A stretch of DNA of 64,000 nucleotides, taken from NCBI GenBank assembly GCA_001595385.3, contig LVEI03000001.1:372001-436000 (forward strand), written 5' to 3'. Under the pieces are notes generated by a model. That model did not search any database. It worked only from the letters and a program-made list of their open reading frames with translations, and was not told the DNA's origin. Positions 28,451 through 38,068 of this stretch are shown piece by piece (the stretch's first letter is position 1; each line of letters opens with the position of its first letter). Made by a program: the position numbers and the translations under genes. The DNA is from Deltaproteobacteria bacterium GWC2_55_46 (GTDB lineage: Bacteria > Desulfobacterota > GWC2-55-46).

Positions 28451-29332
28451 TCACTCAACGAGCCTGAAGCCGAGTGTCGGAAGACTTTTGCCGGGCTCAA
28501 GGCCATACCTGTAAGTGGTGCGGAGCTTACTAGGCTGGTCCAGGAATGAGCCGCCCCTGACGACACGGAACATCGAGTGATCAGCGCCGGGTGGATTTTC
28601 CAGCGGACTTATCTTGTAGTAGTCGAAATCGAAGTAATCCTCGACCCACTCAAATACATTGCCGGTCAAGCCATAGAGGCCGAGGGCGTTCGGCTGTTTG
28701 CTTTTTACAGGCTCCATCATGACGCTGTTGTCGCTGAAGACGGCATAGTCCCTGAGTTCGGCCTCGTTATCGGTGCCAGACCACCGCATATCCTTGCCGC
28801 GCTCCCTGGCGGCGAATTCCCATTCGGCCTCGGACGGCAGACGATAGAAGCCGCCGGTTACCTCGTTGAGCTTTTTTATGAACGCGGACACACCGGTCCA
28901 GGTAACGTAATTTACGGGCGCCTGAGGGTCTTTTTTCATATCAGGGTTTATCCTGGTCGCAGGCAAGCTCCCTATCAAGGCCTCGAAGAGCTCCTGGGTC
29001 ACCTCGGTCTCAGCCATATAGTAGTCGTCAATGCACACCTCATGGGCCGGCCTCTCGTCATCATCGCCATCCCCTGTAAAATCCCCCATATTGAAACAGC
29101 CGCCCTTAATGAATACCATCTTTATGGGAGGAAGGTCCTCTTTCTTGACTATTCTCTCCTCTTTTTTCTTCTTCTTATTTTTTACGGCCTCGTCCTTCAT
29201 CTGCTCGCCGATGCCGAGATCATCGTCTTCAGCCGCGGCGCCTTGGCCTTGGTCAGCCGCGTATGCCTTCGCGCCCATGACGGCGAGGGCCAACAATAGC
29301 GAAAAAATGATCAAAGAAGTCCTTTTCCTCAC
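28451..29332 (-). CDS. Exported SUMF1/FGE-domain protein
   Basis: 293 residues. Signal peptide (about 1-25), a charged linker with a KNKKKKKEE run, then a formylglycine-generating-enzyme-like domain (about 68-293): FIKGGCFNMGD, PAHEVCIDDYYMAETEVTQ, RLPSEAEWEFAAR, GLTGNVFEWVEDYF, RVVRGGSF and GFRLVE. These are SUMF1-fold hallmarks. Most bacterial members have unknown, often non-FGE, roles, and no sulfatase is nearby. GTG start with AAGGAGG seven bases upstream. Confidence 0.82.
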   Translation of the reverse strand: MRKRTSLIIFSLLLALAVMGAKAYAADQGQGAAAEDDDLGIGEQMKDEAVKNKKKKKEERIVKKEDLPPIKMVFIKGGCFNMGDFTGDGDDDERPAHEVCIDDYYMAETEVTQELFEALIGSLPATRINPDMKKDPQAPVNYVTWTGVSAFIKKLNEVTGGFYRLPSEAEWEFAARERGKDMRWSGTDNEAELRDYAVFSDNSVMMEPVKSKQPNALGLYGLTGNVFEWVEDYFDFDYYKISPLENPPGADHSMFRVVRGGSFLDQPSKLRTTYRYGLEPGKSLPTLGFRLVE

Positions 29333-29382
29333 GTTCCAGCCTCCTTCAGCTTTTTACCTTGATAGGGCCTGGGCCCTTCTGC

Positions 29383-30789
29383 TCACTTGAAAAGTGCGAG
29401 CTGGGGCACAGGCTTCATACAAACGTCCACCGGGTATTTTCCAGTAAAACAGGCGTCGCAGAAGCTTCCGCCCGCTTGACGCACCGCGTCATAGAGCCCC
29501 TCGACGCTTAAATAGCCAAGCGTATCGGAAGTTATGTACCTGTTTATGGCCTCCGTGCTCTGGACAGCCGCTATTAGCTCTTCCTTACTTGGCGTGTCTA
29601 TGCCGTAGTAGCATGGGCAGATGGTCGGAGGCGAGCTGATCCTCATATGTACCTCCCTGGCCCCGGCCGACCTTATCATCTTTATTATCTTTCTGCTGGT
29701 GGTGCCCCGCACTATGGAGTCGTCTATGACCACGACCCTCTTGCCCTCTATAATATCCCGTATTGCGTTGAGCTTTATCTTTACACCGAAGTGGCGTATC
29801 GAGTCCTTGGGCTCTATGAACGTCCTGCCCACGTAATGGTTCCTGACGATCCCCTTGTCGAACGGGATGCCGGAGGCCTCGGCGTAGCCTATCGCGGCGG
29901 GCACCCCGGAGTCCGGGACCGGCACGACTATGTCGGCCTCGACCGGGTGTTCGAGCGCGAGCCTCGCCCCCAACCTCTTCCTTACCGCGTGCACGTTTGC
30001 GCCGAAGATCCTCGAATCCGGCCTCGCGAAGTAGATGAACTCGAAGACGCACGGAGTGTAAGCCGCGGGAGGGAAAGGCTTGTAGGAAGTCAGGCCGTTC
30101 TTGTCGATAAGCACTATCTCGCCAGGATCTATGTCGCGGACGTATTCGGCCTCGATAAGATCGAACGCGCAAGTCTCGGAAGCGACCACCCACGCCCCCT
30201 TGTGCCTGCCGAGGGAAAGAGGCCTGAAGCCGTGTGGATCGCGGACCGCTATCATCGCGTCATTTGTAAGGAAGAGTAGCGAATAGGAACCCCTTACCCT
30301 TTTGAGAGAGGCAGCTATCCTGTCGACAAGAGTGTCCTCCTTGCTGGAAGCCAGCAGGTGGACGATTATCTCGGTGTCCATCGACGACTGGAAGATGGAG
30401 CCGTATGCCTCGAACTCGGCCTTGAGGAGCGCGGCGTTGACTATGTTGCCGTTGTGCGCGACAGCTATGCCGCCCCTTGAGTACTCCACCACGAAAGGCT
30501 GAGCGTTCCTTATGTGTGACTCCCCGGCGGTAGAGTACCTGACGTGGCCTATCGCCGCGTTCCCGTGGAGCCTCTCTATATCATTGCTTGTGAAGACGTC
30601 CGCCACAAGGCCCATGCCCTTGTGCGAAAATATCTCCTTGCCGTCGGTAGAGACTATGCCGGAGCTCTCCTGCCCCCTGTGCTGAAGCGAGTAGAGTCCA
30701 AGGTAGGCGAGGTTAGACGCCTCCGGGTGGCCGTAGATGCCGAATATACCGCACTCGTCATTGAACATGTCTTCTCTGAATGGGCTCAT
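29383..30789 (-). CDS. purF: Amidophosphoribosyltransferase
   Basis: First step of purine synthesis, PRPP plus glutamine to phosphoribosylamine. 468 residues. The nucleophile Cys13 follows a 12-residue propeptide (ECGIFGIYG), as in the Bacillus-type enzyme, and the Fe-S cysteines of that type are present: TPCVFEF, TICPCYYG and SFCDACFTGKYP. PRPP loop VVVIDDSIVRGTTSRK. It follows purL by 15 nt. Confidence 0.96.
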   Translation of the reverse strand: MSPFREDMFNDECGIFGIYGHPEASNLAYLGLYSLQHRGQESSGIVSTDGKEIFSHKGMGLVADVFTSNDIERLHGNAAIGHVRYSTAGESHIRNAQPFVVEYSRGGIAVAHNGNIVNAALLKAEFEAYGSIFQSSMDTEIIVHLLASSKEDTLVDRIAASLKRVRGSYSLLFLTNDAMIAVRDPHGFRPLSLGRHKGAWVVASETCAFDLIEAEYVRDIDPGEIVLIDKNGLTSYKPFPPAAYTPCVFEFIYFARPDSRIFGANVHAVRKRLGARLALEHPVEADIVVPVPDSGVPAAIGYAEASGIPFDKGIVRNHYVGRTFIEPKDSIRHFGVKIKLNAIRDIIEGKRVVVIDDSIVRGTTSRKIIKMIRSAGAREVHMRISSPPTICPCYYGIDTPSKEELIAAVQSTEAINRYITSDTLGYLSVEGLYDAVRQAGGSFCDACFTGKYPVDVCMKPVPQLALFK

Positions 30790-30804
30790 ATAGGAAAAAT
30801 ACCT

Positions 30805-33006
30805 TTAGGAACGTATATAGTTGTCAAGCGCGCCTGACCAGGCATCTTTGGCGCTCTCAAGGGCGATATCAATGAGACCGCCTATCTGCAGGGAACACCC
30901 GCCGACCCTGCCTATTACAGAGAAAGTCGCTCCGGCCCCCTGGGCTATCTCCTTCATCCTTGCGAGGTCGTCCTCATGAAAGCTCACCACTATCCTTGAC
31001 TGGGCCTCGCCAAAGAGCGCGTCGTCAGGCCTGAGCGCGCCGCCGATATCGACCCTGGCGCCTACCGCGCCGTCCGGGTTAAGGCACGCCTCGGCAAGCG
31101 CCACGGCGAGCCCGCCATCCGAGACATCGTGGGCAGACAATATTATACCAGCCTTGATGGCCTGCGAACAAGCCTTCTGGACGGCCTTCTCCCTTTCAAG
31201 GTCCAAGGCCGGGGGAAGCCCCCTTTCAAGGCCGTGGACAACGCTTAAGTATTCGCTCCCGCCGAGGCCCGGCCCGCTATCGCCTATAACGCCGATGAGG
31301 CCGCCCTCCTCCAGGAACCACTGCCTTGTGTGGACGTCGAGCTTTTCGATGAGGCCGACCATGCCGATAGCAGGCGTCGGGTGGACGGAGGTGCCGGAAG
31401 TCTCGTTATAAAGGCTGACGTTCCCGCTCACCACAGGGATATTGAGGGCGATGCACGCCTCCTTGATGCCTTCTATCGCCTCTACTATCTGCCACATGAC
31501 CTCAGGCCTTTCCGGGTTGCCGAAGTTGAGGCAATCGGTCAGGGCCATGGGGCGCGCGCCGCTTGCCACGAGGTTCCTCGCCGCCTCAGCCACGGCTATC
31601 CTCGCCCCCGCTCTCGGGTCGAGGAAGCAGTACCTTGAGTTGCAGTCGACGGTAAGGGCCAACCCCTTGTCTGTACCCTTTATCCTTACCACAGCCGCGT
31701 CAGAGCCGGGGCAGACGACGGTATCGGTCCTTACCATGTGGTCGAACTGGCGGTAGATCCATCCCTTGCTCGCAATGTTGAGCGATCCAAGGAGCCTCAG
31801 GAGGACTCCGTTATAGTCCTTCGGCTCTGGAATAGCAGATATGTCAAGTGAGTTAAGCTCGTCCTGGCCTGCCGGCTTTGATATCGGCCTGTCATAGACA
31901 GGGGCGTCGTCGGTAAGGAAAGCAACTGGTATATCGGCCGCGACCCTGCCGCGCTCTATAATGCGGATATTGTTCCCCTCGACGACCGTCCCTATCACCT
32001 CCGCATCGAGGTCCCATTTCCTGAATATCTCCTTTACGAAGCCCTCCGTGCCGGCGCGGACGACCATGAGCATCCTCTCCTGCGATTCTGAGAGCATTAT
32101 CTCGTACGGCGTCATCCCCTCCTCGCGCCTGGGGACCATATCCATGTCGAGCTCGATCCCCACGCTCCCCCTTGACGCCATCTCGACGCTTGACGATGTA
32201 AGCCCGGCCGCGCCCATATCCTGGATGCCTACGACGTAATCTGTCCTGAAAAGCTCAAGGCAGGCCTCAAGGAGCAGCTTCTCGGCAAAGGGGTCGCCCA
32301 CCTGGACGGTCGGCCTCCTCTCCTCGCCACCTTCTCCGAATACGTCAGAGGCCATGGTGGCCCCGTGAATGCCGTCCCTGCCGGTCTTGCTGCCGACATA
32401 CATGACCGGATTGCCGAGGCCAGCCGCCTTGCCCCTGAATATCCTGTCTTTTTTTACGAGCCCCGCGGTCATAACGTTCACAAGACAGTTGCCGTTGTAC
32501 GAGGCGTTGAACAGGACCTCGCCGCCGACCGTCGGTACGCCGATGCAGTTGCCGTAACCGGCTATGCCTGATACGACGCCTTCAAGGAGGAACTTCGTCC
32601 TCGCGTTATCAGGAGAGCCGAAGCGGAGCGAATTGAGGGAGGCGACGGGCCTGGCGCCCATGGTGAATATGTCGCGCAGTATCCCTCCCACGCCTGTGGC
32701 CGCGCCCTGGTAAGGCTCTATGAAAGACGGGTGGTTGTGGCTCTCCATCTTGAAGGCCACGGCCAATCCGTCGCCGATATCGACTATTCCAGCGTTCTCG
32801 CCGGGCCCCTGGAGGACGAACTCGCCTTTTGTCGGGAAACCCTTCAAGTGCTTCCTCGACGACTTGTACGAGCAATGCTCGCTCCACATGACGGAGAAGA
32901 TGCCAAGCTCAAGGAGGTTTGGCTCCCTGCCGAGCGAGCTTACTATCCTTCCGTACTCATCCGGGCTAAGCCCGTGCTCTTTTACGACTTCCTCTGTTAT
33001 CTTCAT
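30805..33006 (-). CDS. purL: Phosphoribosylformylglycinamidine synthase subunit PurL
   Basis: ATP-dependent amidation of FGAR to FGAM, small-type PurL that works with PurS and PurQ (not in this window). I start at ATG 33006 ([13 protein letters not shown], 733 residues); GTG 33042 would overlap ilvE. Seen: [51 protein letters not shown] and the C-terminal [21 protein letters not shown] lies just before the ATG. It is between ilvE and purF. Confidence 0.95.
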   Translation of the reverse strand: MKITEEVVKEHGLSPDEYGRIVSSLGREPNLLELGIFSVMWSEHCSYKSSRKHLKGFPTKGEFVLQGPGENAGIVDIGDGLAVAFKMESHNHPSFIEPYQGAATGVGGILRDIFTMGARPVASLNSLRFGSPDNARTKFLLEGVVSGIAGYGNCIGVPTVGGEVLFNASYNGNCLVNVMTAGLVKKDRIFRGKAAGLGNPVMYVGSKTGRDGIHGATMASDVFGEGGEERRPTVQVGDPFAEKLLLEACLELFRTDYVVGIQDMGAAGLTSSSVEMASRGSVGIELDMDMVPRREEGMTPYEIMLSESQERMLMVVRAGTEGFVKEIFRKWDLDAEVIGTVVEGNNIRIIERGRVAADIPVAFLTDDAPVYDRPISKPAGQDELNSLDISAIPEPKDYNGVLLRLLGSLNIASKGWIYRQFDHMVRTDTVVCPGSDAAVVRIKGTDKGLALTVDCNSRYCFLDPRAGARIAVAEAARNLVASGARPMALTDCLNFGNPERPEVMWQIVEAIEGIKEACIALNIPVVSGNVSLYNETSGTSVHPTPAIGMVGLIEKLDVHTRQWFLEEGGLIGVIGDSGPGLGGSEYLSVVHGLERGLPPALDLEREKAVQKACSQAIKAGIILSAHDVSDGGLAVALAEACLNPDGAVGARVDIGGALRPDDALFGEAQSRIVVSFHEDDLARMKEIAQGAGATFSVIGRVGGCSLQIGGLIDIALESAKDAWSGALDNYIRS

Positions 33007-33014
33007 TCCCTCTG

Positions 33015-34097
33015 TTATTCCGCCGGTATGGTGTAGACCCACCCGAACCTGTCCTCGGCCTCCCCGTACTGGAGGCTGGTTATGTAGTCATAGAGCTTCC
33101 TGGCAAAGGGGCCAGTCTCGCCGTTATTTATCCTGATATAAGCGCCCTGGTGGTGTATCTCGCCTACAGGAGAGATTACAGCCGCGGTGCCGGTGCCAAA
33201 GGCCTCCTTGAGGCTTCCGTTGCCGCACGCGGCGAATAGCTCATCAATTGATATCCTCCGCTCACAGACCTTTACACCCCACTCCTTCGCAATACGTATC
33301 ACCGAATCCCTTGTAACGCCGCCGAGCACAGATCCTTCAAGGGAGGGAGTTACAAGCTCGTCCGCGATGAGGAAGAAGATATTCATGGTGCCGACCTCTT
33401 CGACGTACCTGCGCTCAATGGCGTCGAGCCATAAAACCTGGGTAAAACCCTTTTTCTTCGCCTCTTCGGCTGGAAGGAGGCTGGCGGCATAGTTTGCCGG
33501 GGTCTTGGCGGCCCCGAGGCCGCCCTTCACGGCACGCACATACTCGCCCGGGGTAGTGAGCCTCACCGGGTTTATGCCTTCCTTGTAATAAGCGCCGACA
33601 GGGGAGGTTATGATGAGGAACTTGTATGTCTCCGAGACCCTTACGCCGAGATAGTTGTCTGAGGCGAAGATAAAGGGGCGGATATAGAGCGAGTAGCCCT
33701 TCTTCTTCGGAACCCAGTCCCTGTCGGTCTTTACAAGGGTGGACAGCCCGGCAAGGAAATCATCGTAGCTCACCTGAGGTATGCACAGGCGCGCCGAGGA
33801 CCTGAGCATCCTTTCGTGGTACTTATCGGGCCTGAAGATGTTTATAGAGCCGTCAGGGGCGTGAAAGGCCTTGAGCCCCTCGAAGATGGCCTGTCCGTAA
33901 TGCAGGGTCGTGAGGGCAGGCGAGACTTCGAGGTTGCCGAAGGGGACCACCATGGGTTCACCCCACCTGCCGTCGCTGAAATCCATCGAGAGCATGTGAT
34001 CGGAAAATATCGTGCCGAAGCCAGGGTTCTCCAGCGCCGCCGGGTCAAGCCTGCTCTTAGCCGTCTTTTGTACCTCGATATTTTTAAGCATATCCAT
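33015..34097 (-). CDS. ilvE: Branched-chain amino-acid aminotransferase
   Basis: PLP fold-type IV transaminase, last step of Val/Leu/Ile synthesis. 360 residues, the longer group with the [17 protein letters not shown] block that carries the Schiff-base lysine region, plus [11 protein letters not shown]-like [11 protein letters not shown] and EVGTMNIFF. It is away from the main ilv-leu operon and instead lies 1-2 nt after a methyltransferase and before purL. ATG start. Confidence 0.93.
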   Translation of the reverse strand: MDMLKNIEVQKTAKSRLDPAALENPGFGTIFSDHMLSMDFSDGRWGEPMVVPFGNLEVSPALTTLHYGQAIFEGLKAFHAPDGSINIFRPDKYHERMLRSSARLCIPQVSYDDFLAGLSTLVKTDRDWVPKKKGYSLYIRPFIFASDNYLGVRVSETYKFLIITSPVGAYYKEGINPVRLTTPGEYVRAVKGGLGAAKTPANYAASLLPAEEAKKKGFTQVLWLDAIERRYVEEVGTMNIFFLIADELVTPSLEGSVLGGVTRDSVIRIAKEWGVKVCERRISIDELFAACGNGSLKEAFGTGTAAVISPVGEIHHQGAYIRINNGETGPFARKLYDYITSLQYGEAEDRFGWVYTIPAE

Positions 34098-34098
34098 A

Positions 34099-35067
34099 TC
34101 AGCCCTTTTTCCTGGCGTAAACCTCTATGGTGCCGCCTGCCCTCAAGAGCGCCTCAACCGCTGAAAAGACGGTCGAGAGAACGGCAACAAACGGCAATGT
34201 CGCGAACATGAAAGCGAGGCCAGCCCGGGTCTTGACGCTCCGCGCTGATCTCGACCTCAGGTATTCATACAGTAGGTTCTGCTTAAGCCCCATGGCGTTA
34301 TAAAAACTCTGCAGAAAGCCGTAAGGGTTGTACTCGAACGAAAAATGCCTTCTGCTTTTTACCTCGAACCCGTTTTTCTCAAGGAGCCTCTTCATGTTCC
34401 CTGCCGAGTAGTGGTACAGGTGGAAGGGCGGGTCGAGGTGGAACCAGGCGCTGCCCGTTGTCATGGACTGCAGGCTCGCCGTGTTCGGCACAGCCACCAG
34501 TAGAAGCCCTCCTGGCTTTAGTATCCGGGCGCACTCTTTAAGCGTCCACTCTGGGTCCCTTACGTGCTCAAAGACGTGCCAGAACGTGACGGCGTCGAAG
34601 TACCCGTCCGGGAAGCTCGAATCAGAGAGGCTCCCGTATCTAAGCTCAAGGCCGGGCCGGTTAAAACTGCTCACGCGCTCATCGAGCTCGAGACCGAAGC
34701 ATTCCCACCCTCTTCGAAGCATCATGAGGAGGAAATCCCCCCTGCCGCAGCCTATGTCGAGTATACGCCCCTTGCGCGCGTACTTCTCGACGGCCCTTCG
34801 CCTGCCATCCCTTACAATGCCTATAAGCCATTCCAGGGGAGCGGGAAACCTGGTAGAGTCCTCCTTACGGTAGGTGCTCGAATAGAGCTTTTTAAGCTCC
34901 GATTCTTCAAGGAATGGCTCTGTCTTGCCCAGGCCGCAGCCCTGGCAGAAGACCACCTCATAATACTTTCCCTCGGCCTTGAGGCCTGTAAGCCTCTTGC
35001 CTGAAAAACTGCCTCCGCAGACAAAACAACTCTGTGTCGGCCTCCTTTTCTGAGGGATGCTATGCAC
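34099..35067 (-). CDS. SAM-dependent methyltransferase with N-terminal zinc knuckle
   Basis: 322 residues. N-terminal CFVCGGSF and CQGCGLG pairs form a probable zinc site (about 15-42); then a class I methyltransferase domain with ILDIGCGRGDFLLMMLRRGWECFGLELDE (in parts, about 105-133) and AVTFWHVFEHVRDP. The C terminus has a hydrophobic span (about 272-297), so it may be membrane-attached. This arrangement is common in methyltransferase_23-type proteins of sugar or surface-glycan pathways. Substrate unknown. GTG start with GGGA five bases upstream. First gene of the ilvE-purL-purF transcript. Confidence 0.8.
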   Translation of the reverse strand: MHSIPQKRRPTQSCFVCGGSFSGKRLTGLKAEGKYYEVVFCQGCGLGKTEPFLEESELKKLYSSTYRKEDSTRFPAPLEWLIGIVRDGRRRAVEKYARKGRILDIGCGRGDFLLMMLRRGWECFGLELDERVSSFNRPGLELRYGSLSDSSFPDGYFDAVTFWHVFEHVRDPEWTLKECARILKPGGLLLVAVPNTASLQSMTTGSAWFHLDPPFHLYHYSAGNMKRLLEKNGFEVKSRRHFSFEYNPYGFLQSFYNAMGLKQNLLYEYLRSRSARSVKTRAGLAFMFATLPFVAVLSTVFSAVEALLRAGGTIEVYARKKG

Positions 35068-35102
35068 GATTTCCCAGGACCCGAAGAATCTAATGAATTT
35101 TT

Positions 35103-35131
35103 AAAATAACCCAAAATGGATTAAATGACAA
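35103..35131 (-). promoter_or_regulatory. Candidate promoter for methyltransferase-ilvE-purL-purF
   Basis: TTGTCA (35131-35126, 5/6), 17-nt spacer, TATTTT (35108-35103, 4/6) in an AT-rich gap; predicted start about 35096, 29 nt before the GTG. Confidence 0.45.
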
Positions 35132-35161
35132 GAGTGAAAACAGGGGGTTGTTGTGGAGTTT

Positions 35162-35626
35162 TTACGGCCTTCGCTGGCCTGTGGCCTCGCTGGACTCAAG
35201 CTCCCTTATCATCCTTTTCGCTTTTTCGATTATTTCCTTCTCGTCTTTGAACCTCATGAGCCCTACGGCCTCATCTATGGTGACCCACCTGCACTCGTCG
35301 ACCTCCTGGTCGTGGTCTTCTACGCGGCCTGAGGCATATTCCATGAGAAAGAAATAGACTATCTTGAATATCCTTTTGATCTCGTCTTTATCCCTGAAGC
35401 TGAAAAAATACTCGATATGGCCGATCTTCTCGATTATATGCCCTTCAAGGCCGGTCTCCTCCCTTACTTCTCTGTGGGCTGTCCTGGCGAGGTTCTCACC
35501 CTTTTCTGCCGTGCCCTTGGGGAGGCCCCAGACCTTGCCGCCCTTTGTGGAGATGACGGCGATGTCGACTTCGGCGTCCCTTCTCCTGAATATCACCCCT
35601 CCGGCTGAGATCTGCCGCTCTGCCAC
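35162..35626 (-). CDS. Nudix hydrolase
   Basis: 154-residue pyrophosphohydrolase. Complete Nudix box G(x)5E(x)7REVREETGL beginning GTAEKGENLARTAHRE (about 39-54), preceded by KVWGLPKG, as in diadenosine polyphosphate hydrolase-like proteins. FFLMEYASG and WVTIDEAVGLM are the usual C-terminal elements. GTG start with GGAG eight bases upstream. Separated from dksA by a bidirectional terminator, so probably transcribed on its own. Substrate not predictable. Confidence 0.88.
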   Translation of the reverse strand: MAERQISAGGVIFRRRDAEVDIAVISTKGGKVWGLPKGTAEKGENLARTAHREVREETGLEGHIIEKIGHIEYFFSFRDKDEIKRIFKIVYFFLMEYASGRVEDHDQEVDECRWVTIDEAVGLMRFKDEKEIIEKAKRMIRELESSEATGQRRP

Positions 35627-35726
35627 AACCCACTCTCCGATTCATGACATCAATTGCGCTTGCAATTCACTTTTCCAAGGCAGGACTGCTGGATTATTAT
35701 ATCAGGAAAAGAAACTCGGCTGAATC

Positions 35727-35756
35727 AAAAAAGCCCTCTACATCGTGGGCTTTTTT
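35727..35756. terminator. Terminator overlapping the 3' end of dksA
   Basis: AAAAAAGCCC (35727-35736) / GGGCTTTTTT (35747-35756), 10-nt loop. It has T6 on either strand. One arm is the last codons (Lys-Lys-Pro) of dksA, so coding and terminator functions overlap. Confidence 0.8.
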
Positions 35757-36124
35757 CCTCCGCCTGACTCCATTTCCGCCTGGCACCTGACGCAATAGCC
35801 TGTATATGGCATGAGCTTAAGCCTTTCCTCTTCTATCAGAACGCCGCAGCTGTCGCACTTGCCGTAGGTGCCCTCCTCGACCTTCCGTAGCGCCGCGTCG
35901 AGCATCTCAAGCTCCTGCCTCCGGATATCGGAGACCGTCAACCCCAGGTCCTCTACATGGTCGAGGACCGAGAGGTCCTCTATGTCCTGGGGCGTGTCGA
36001 ACTGGGCATTGTAGTCCTTGCCAAGCTTCCTGAAGATCTCGTCCCTCAGGTCGACCCACATCTTTCGCTTGCGCTCAATGAGTATCACCTTGAGCTTGTT
36101 AAAGCGGTCATTATCTTTGCCCAC
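35738..36124 (-). CDS. dksA: DksA/TraR-type zinc-finger regulator
   Basis: 128-residue coiled-coil plus zinc-finger protein of the DksA/TraR family, which enters the RNA-polymerase secondary channel with ppGpp. Helical hairpin about 1-85 (ERKRKMWVDLRDEIFRKLG), then YGKCDSCGVLIEEERL and YTGYCVRCQAEME: the CxxC(x)nCxxC zinc site. The GTG at 36124 has AAGGAGG eight bases upstream. DksA proper versus a paralogue cannot be settled. It follows metK. Confidence 0.85.
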   Translation of the reverse strand: MGKDNDRFNKLKVILIERKRKMWVDLRDEIFRKLGKDYNAQFDTPQDIEDLSVLDHVEDLGLTVSDIRRQELEMLDAALRKVEEGTYGKCDSCGVLIEEERLKLMPYTGYCVRCQAEMESGGGKKPTM

Positions 36125-36146
36125 AGTTTAAGCCTCCTTTCGGTAG

Positions 36147-37349
36147 TCAGCACACAGGGTGCTCGCCCCTTGAAAGCTCCTCTGTGAAAGCCGGTATACT
36201 TAAGAGGAACTCGTCGATTATCCTCCAGACGTTCCTGGTGATCCGGGCCTTGAGAGGCTTTTTCCCCGGCCTGACCTCCACGTAGACCTGCTTTGGCTCG
36301 TTTATCGGCCTTCCTATCTCGCTCAAGAGCCAGACCGATACCTCTTTCAGCCCCTCTACCCTCTCGTATATCTCATTGGCCATCTGATGCGATAATATAG
36401 AGTATATCTTGCCTACGTGGCTTACGGGGTTTTTGCCCGCCGCCGCCTCCGTGCCCATGGGACGATTTAACGAGATCACACCGTTTACGCGGTTGCCCCT
36501 GCCTACCTGGCCAGAGTCGGCGTCCTCGGCGGAAGTGCCGAGAAGGCTTATATAAACGCCCCGCGTGCCCTGCCCTTTCGCGTCAAGAGAATTGAAATTG
36601 AGGTTTACTTTTGAGAAAGGGCGGGTGGAGAGGAATTCCATCACGGCGGCGTGTATCTCCCGCTTTTTCCTGAAATAGGCTCTTTCGCTGTCGATGAGGC
36701 TGGCCATGAGCGGACAGGCGAGCGTAAGGTCAAGCTCTCTGCCTCTCCTGACGCCCATGACCTTCACGTCCTCTCCGGTCTCTGGAAAGCGGAGCTTGAA
36801 TGCTGGCGAATTTATAAGCCGCTCCGTGGCGAATACAGCCTGTTCAGTCGGCGTAAGCGGTGCATAGCCTGCGGCGGCAGAGGTGTCGTTAGCGCCCCTT
36901 ACCCTGCCCCGCCTCGCGAATATGCCGGCAAGCTCAACAGAGCCTGGTTGCAGTACGACCCTGACCTTGAGATGTTTTTTTGGGTCTATGTGCGGCAGGT
37001 TCTCGCGGAACCAGGAAAAAACGGTCTCTCTGGCTATTTCAGCAACTGGCACGCGGGAGCGCCCTGTGCCGTAGGAGGCCCGGTCGCCTACTATAAGCTC
37101 CATGGGCTTTATCACTTTCCCGCCGCCGAAGCCCTTCACAACCTGCCCGGCCACCAGCAGCCCCTTATCGGTATTATGATGGAGCACCGTGCCGAACCTT
37201 TTCAGATACTCGCGGCTCAAAGCGACCGATATCCGCTCCATCACCGCGTCGCAGATATAGTCCGGGTGTCCGGTCCCCTTCCTTTCTACTATCTCCACGG
37301 CCTGCTCTGCCACGGGGGCCCTGTTTGATATTTCGATCGTCTTGTGCAC
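36147..37349 (-). CDS. S-adenosylmethionine synthetase, archaeal type
   Basis: 400 residues. It matches the archaeal MAT family, not bacterial MetK: VERKGTGHPDYICDAVMERI replaces the bacterial EGHPDK motif, followed by HHNTDKGLLVAGQVVKGFGGGKV, APLTPTEQAVFATERL and NDTSAAAGYAPL. The ATP/Met-binding acidic and basic residues of that family appear intact. Start ATG 37349. It stands between queH and dksA. A classical bacterial metK is not in this window, so this may be the sole SAM synthetase. Confidence 0.9.
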   Translation of the reverse strand: MHKTIEISNRAPVAEQAVEIVERKGTGHPDYICDAVMERISVALSREYLKRFGTVLHHNTDKGLLVAGQVVKGFGGGKVIKPMELIVGDRASYGTGRSRVPVAEIARETVFSWFRENLPHIDPKKHLKVRVVLQPGSVELAGIFARRGRVRGANDTSAAAGYAPLTPTEQAVFATERLINSPAFKLRFPETGEDVKVMGVRRGRELDLTLACPLMASLIDSERAYFRKKREIHAAVMEFLSTRPFSKVNLNFNSLDAKGQGTRGVYISLLGTSAEDADSGQVGRGNRVNGVISLNRPMGTEAAAGKNPVSHVGKIYSILSHQMANEIYERVEGLKEVSVWLLSEIGRPINEPKQVYVEVRPGKKPLKARITRNVWRIIDEFLLSIPAFTEELSRGEHPVC

Positions 37350-37403
37350 TCTGTCACCAGTGGGGGATTAAAAATAGACAGGTCTTAAACGGATGTGAGC
37401 CTC

Positions 37404-38039
37404 TTACTTTTTTTTAAGCTTTTTTGAATACCTCTCTATCCGGCTGTATACGCAGCCGCAGTACTTCTGCATATAAAGGCCCAGCCCCCTCGAAGAGTCC
37501 ATGCCCTCCTGCCAGAGGGTCCTAAAGTCCTCGTACAGGAAAAGTATGCCGTACTTCCGGGCTGATTCAATACCAGCTTCCATTATCTGTTCGTGCCCCT
37601 GATACATGCTGAAAAGAAGCGACGATGTGAAGGCATCGAAGCCGCGCAGAGCGGCTTGCCTGGCCGTTGCGTCGAGCCGGGTCGAGTAGCAGTAAGCGCA
37701 CCTGCCGCCGTGGGGCGGGATGCCGGAAGGCGTCATGGTCTCCTCCCTTACGCCCTTTATAAACGCGGATGGAGAGTACTCCTCGTCGCAGATGACTGGC
37801 AACGAAAGGATGCGCGCGAGCTCCTTTACGGACTCAAGCCTTTTTTTGAACTCAGAACGGGGATGGATATTCGGATTGTGAAAAAACCCCCATATGTCGG
37901 CGTGTTCGCCGAGCAGCTTCCGCAAGGGCGCCACTGCGCACGGGCCGCAGCAGATATGGGCCAGCACCCTTGGCCTCTGGCCCATGGATGCCTTTTCCAT
38001 GAGGCCATCAAAAGTCACGACCTCTTTCATAGTTTGCAT
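37404..38039 (-). CDS. queH: Epoxyqueuosine reductase QueH
   Basis: Non-orthologous replacement for QueG in the last step of queuosine tRNA modification. 211 residues with the DUF208/QueH cysteine pattern: HICCGPCA (about 29-36), RCAYCYSTRL and KYCGCVYS, which bind an Fe-S cluster and second metal. FFHNPNIHPRSEF is also typical. Start ATG 38039 or 38030. Upstream is ruvB, downstream metK. Confidence 0.9.
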   Translation of the reverse strand: MQTMKEVVTFDGLMEKASMGQRPRVLAHICCGPCAVAPLRKLLGEHADIWGFFHNPNIHPRSEFKKRLESVKELARILSLPVICDEEYSPSAFIKGVREETMTPSGIPPHGGRCAYCYSTRLDATARQAALRGFDAFTSSLLFSMYQGHEQIMEAGIESARKYGILFLYEDFRTLWQEGMDSSRGLGLYMQKYCGCVYSRIERYSKKLKKK

Positions 38040-38068
38040 GAGATATTTCGTATAACTTATTGAAAGAC

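Noticed and set aside
37350-37403. SAM riboswitch before the SAM synthetase gene
   Set aside because: The gap is only 54 bp and shows no aptamer-like pairing.
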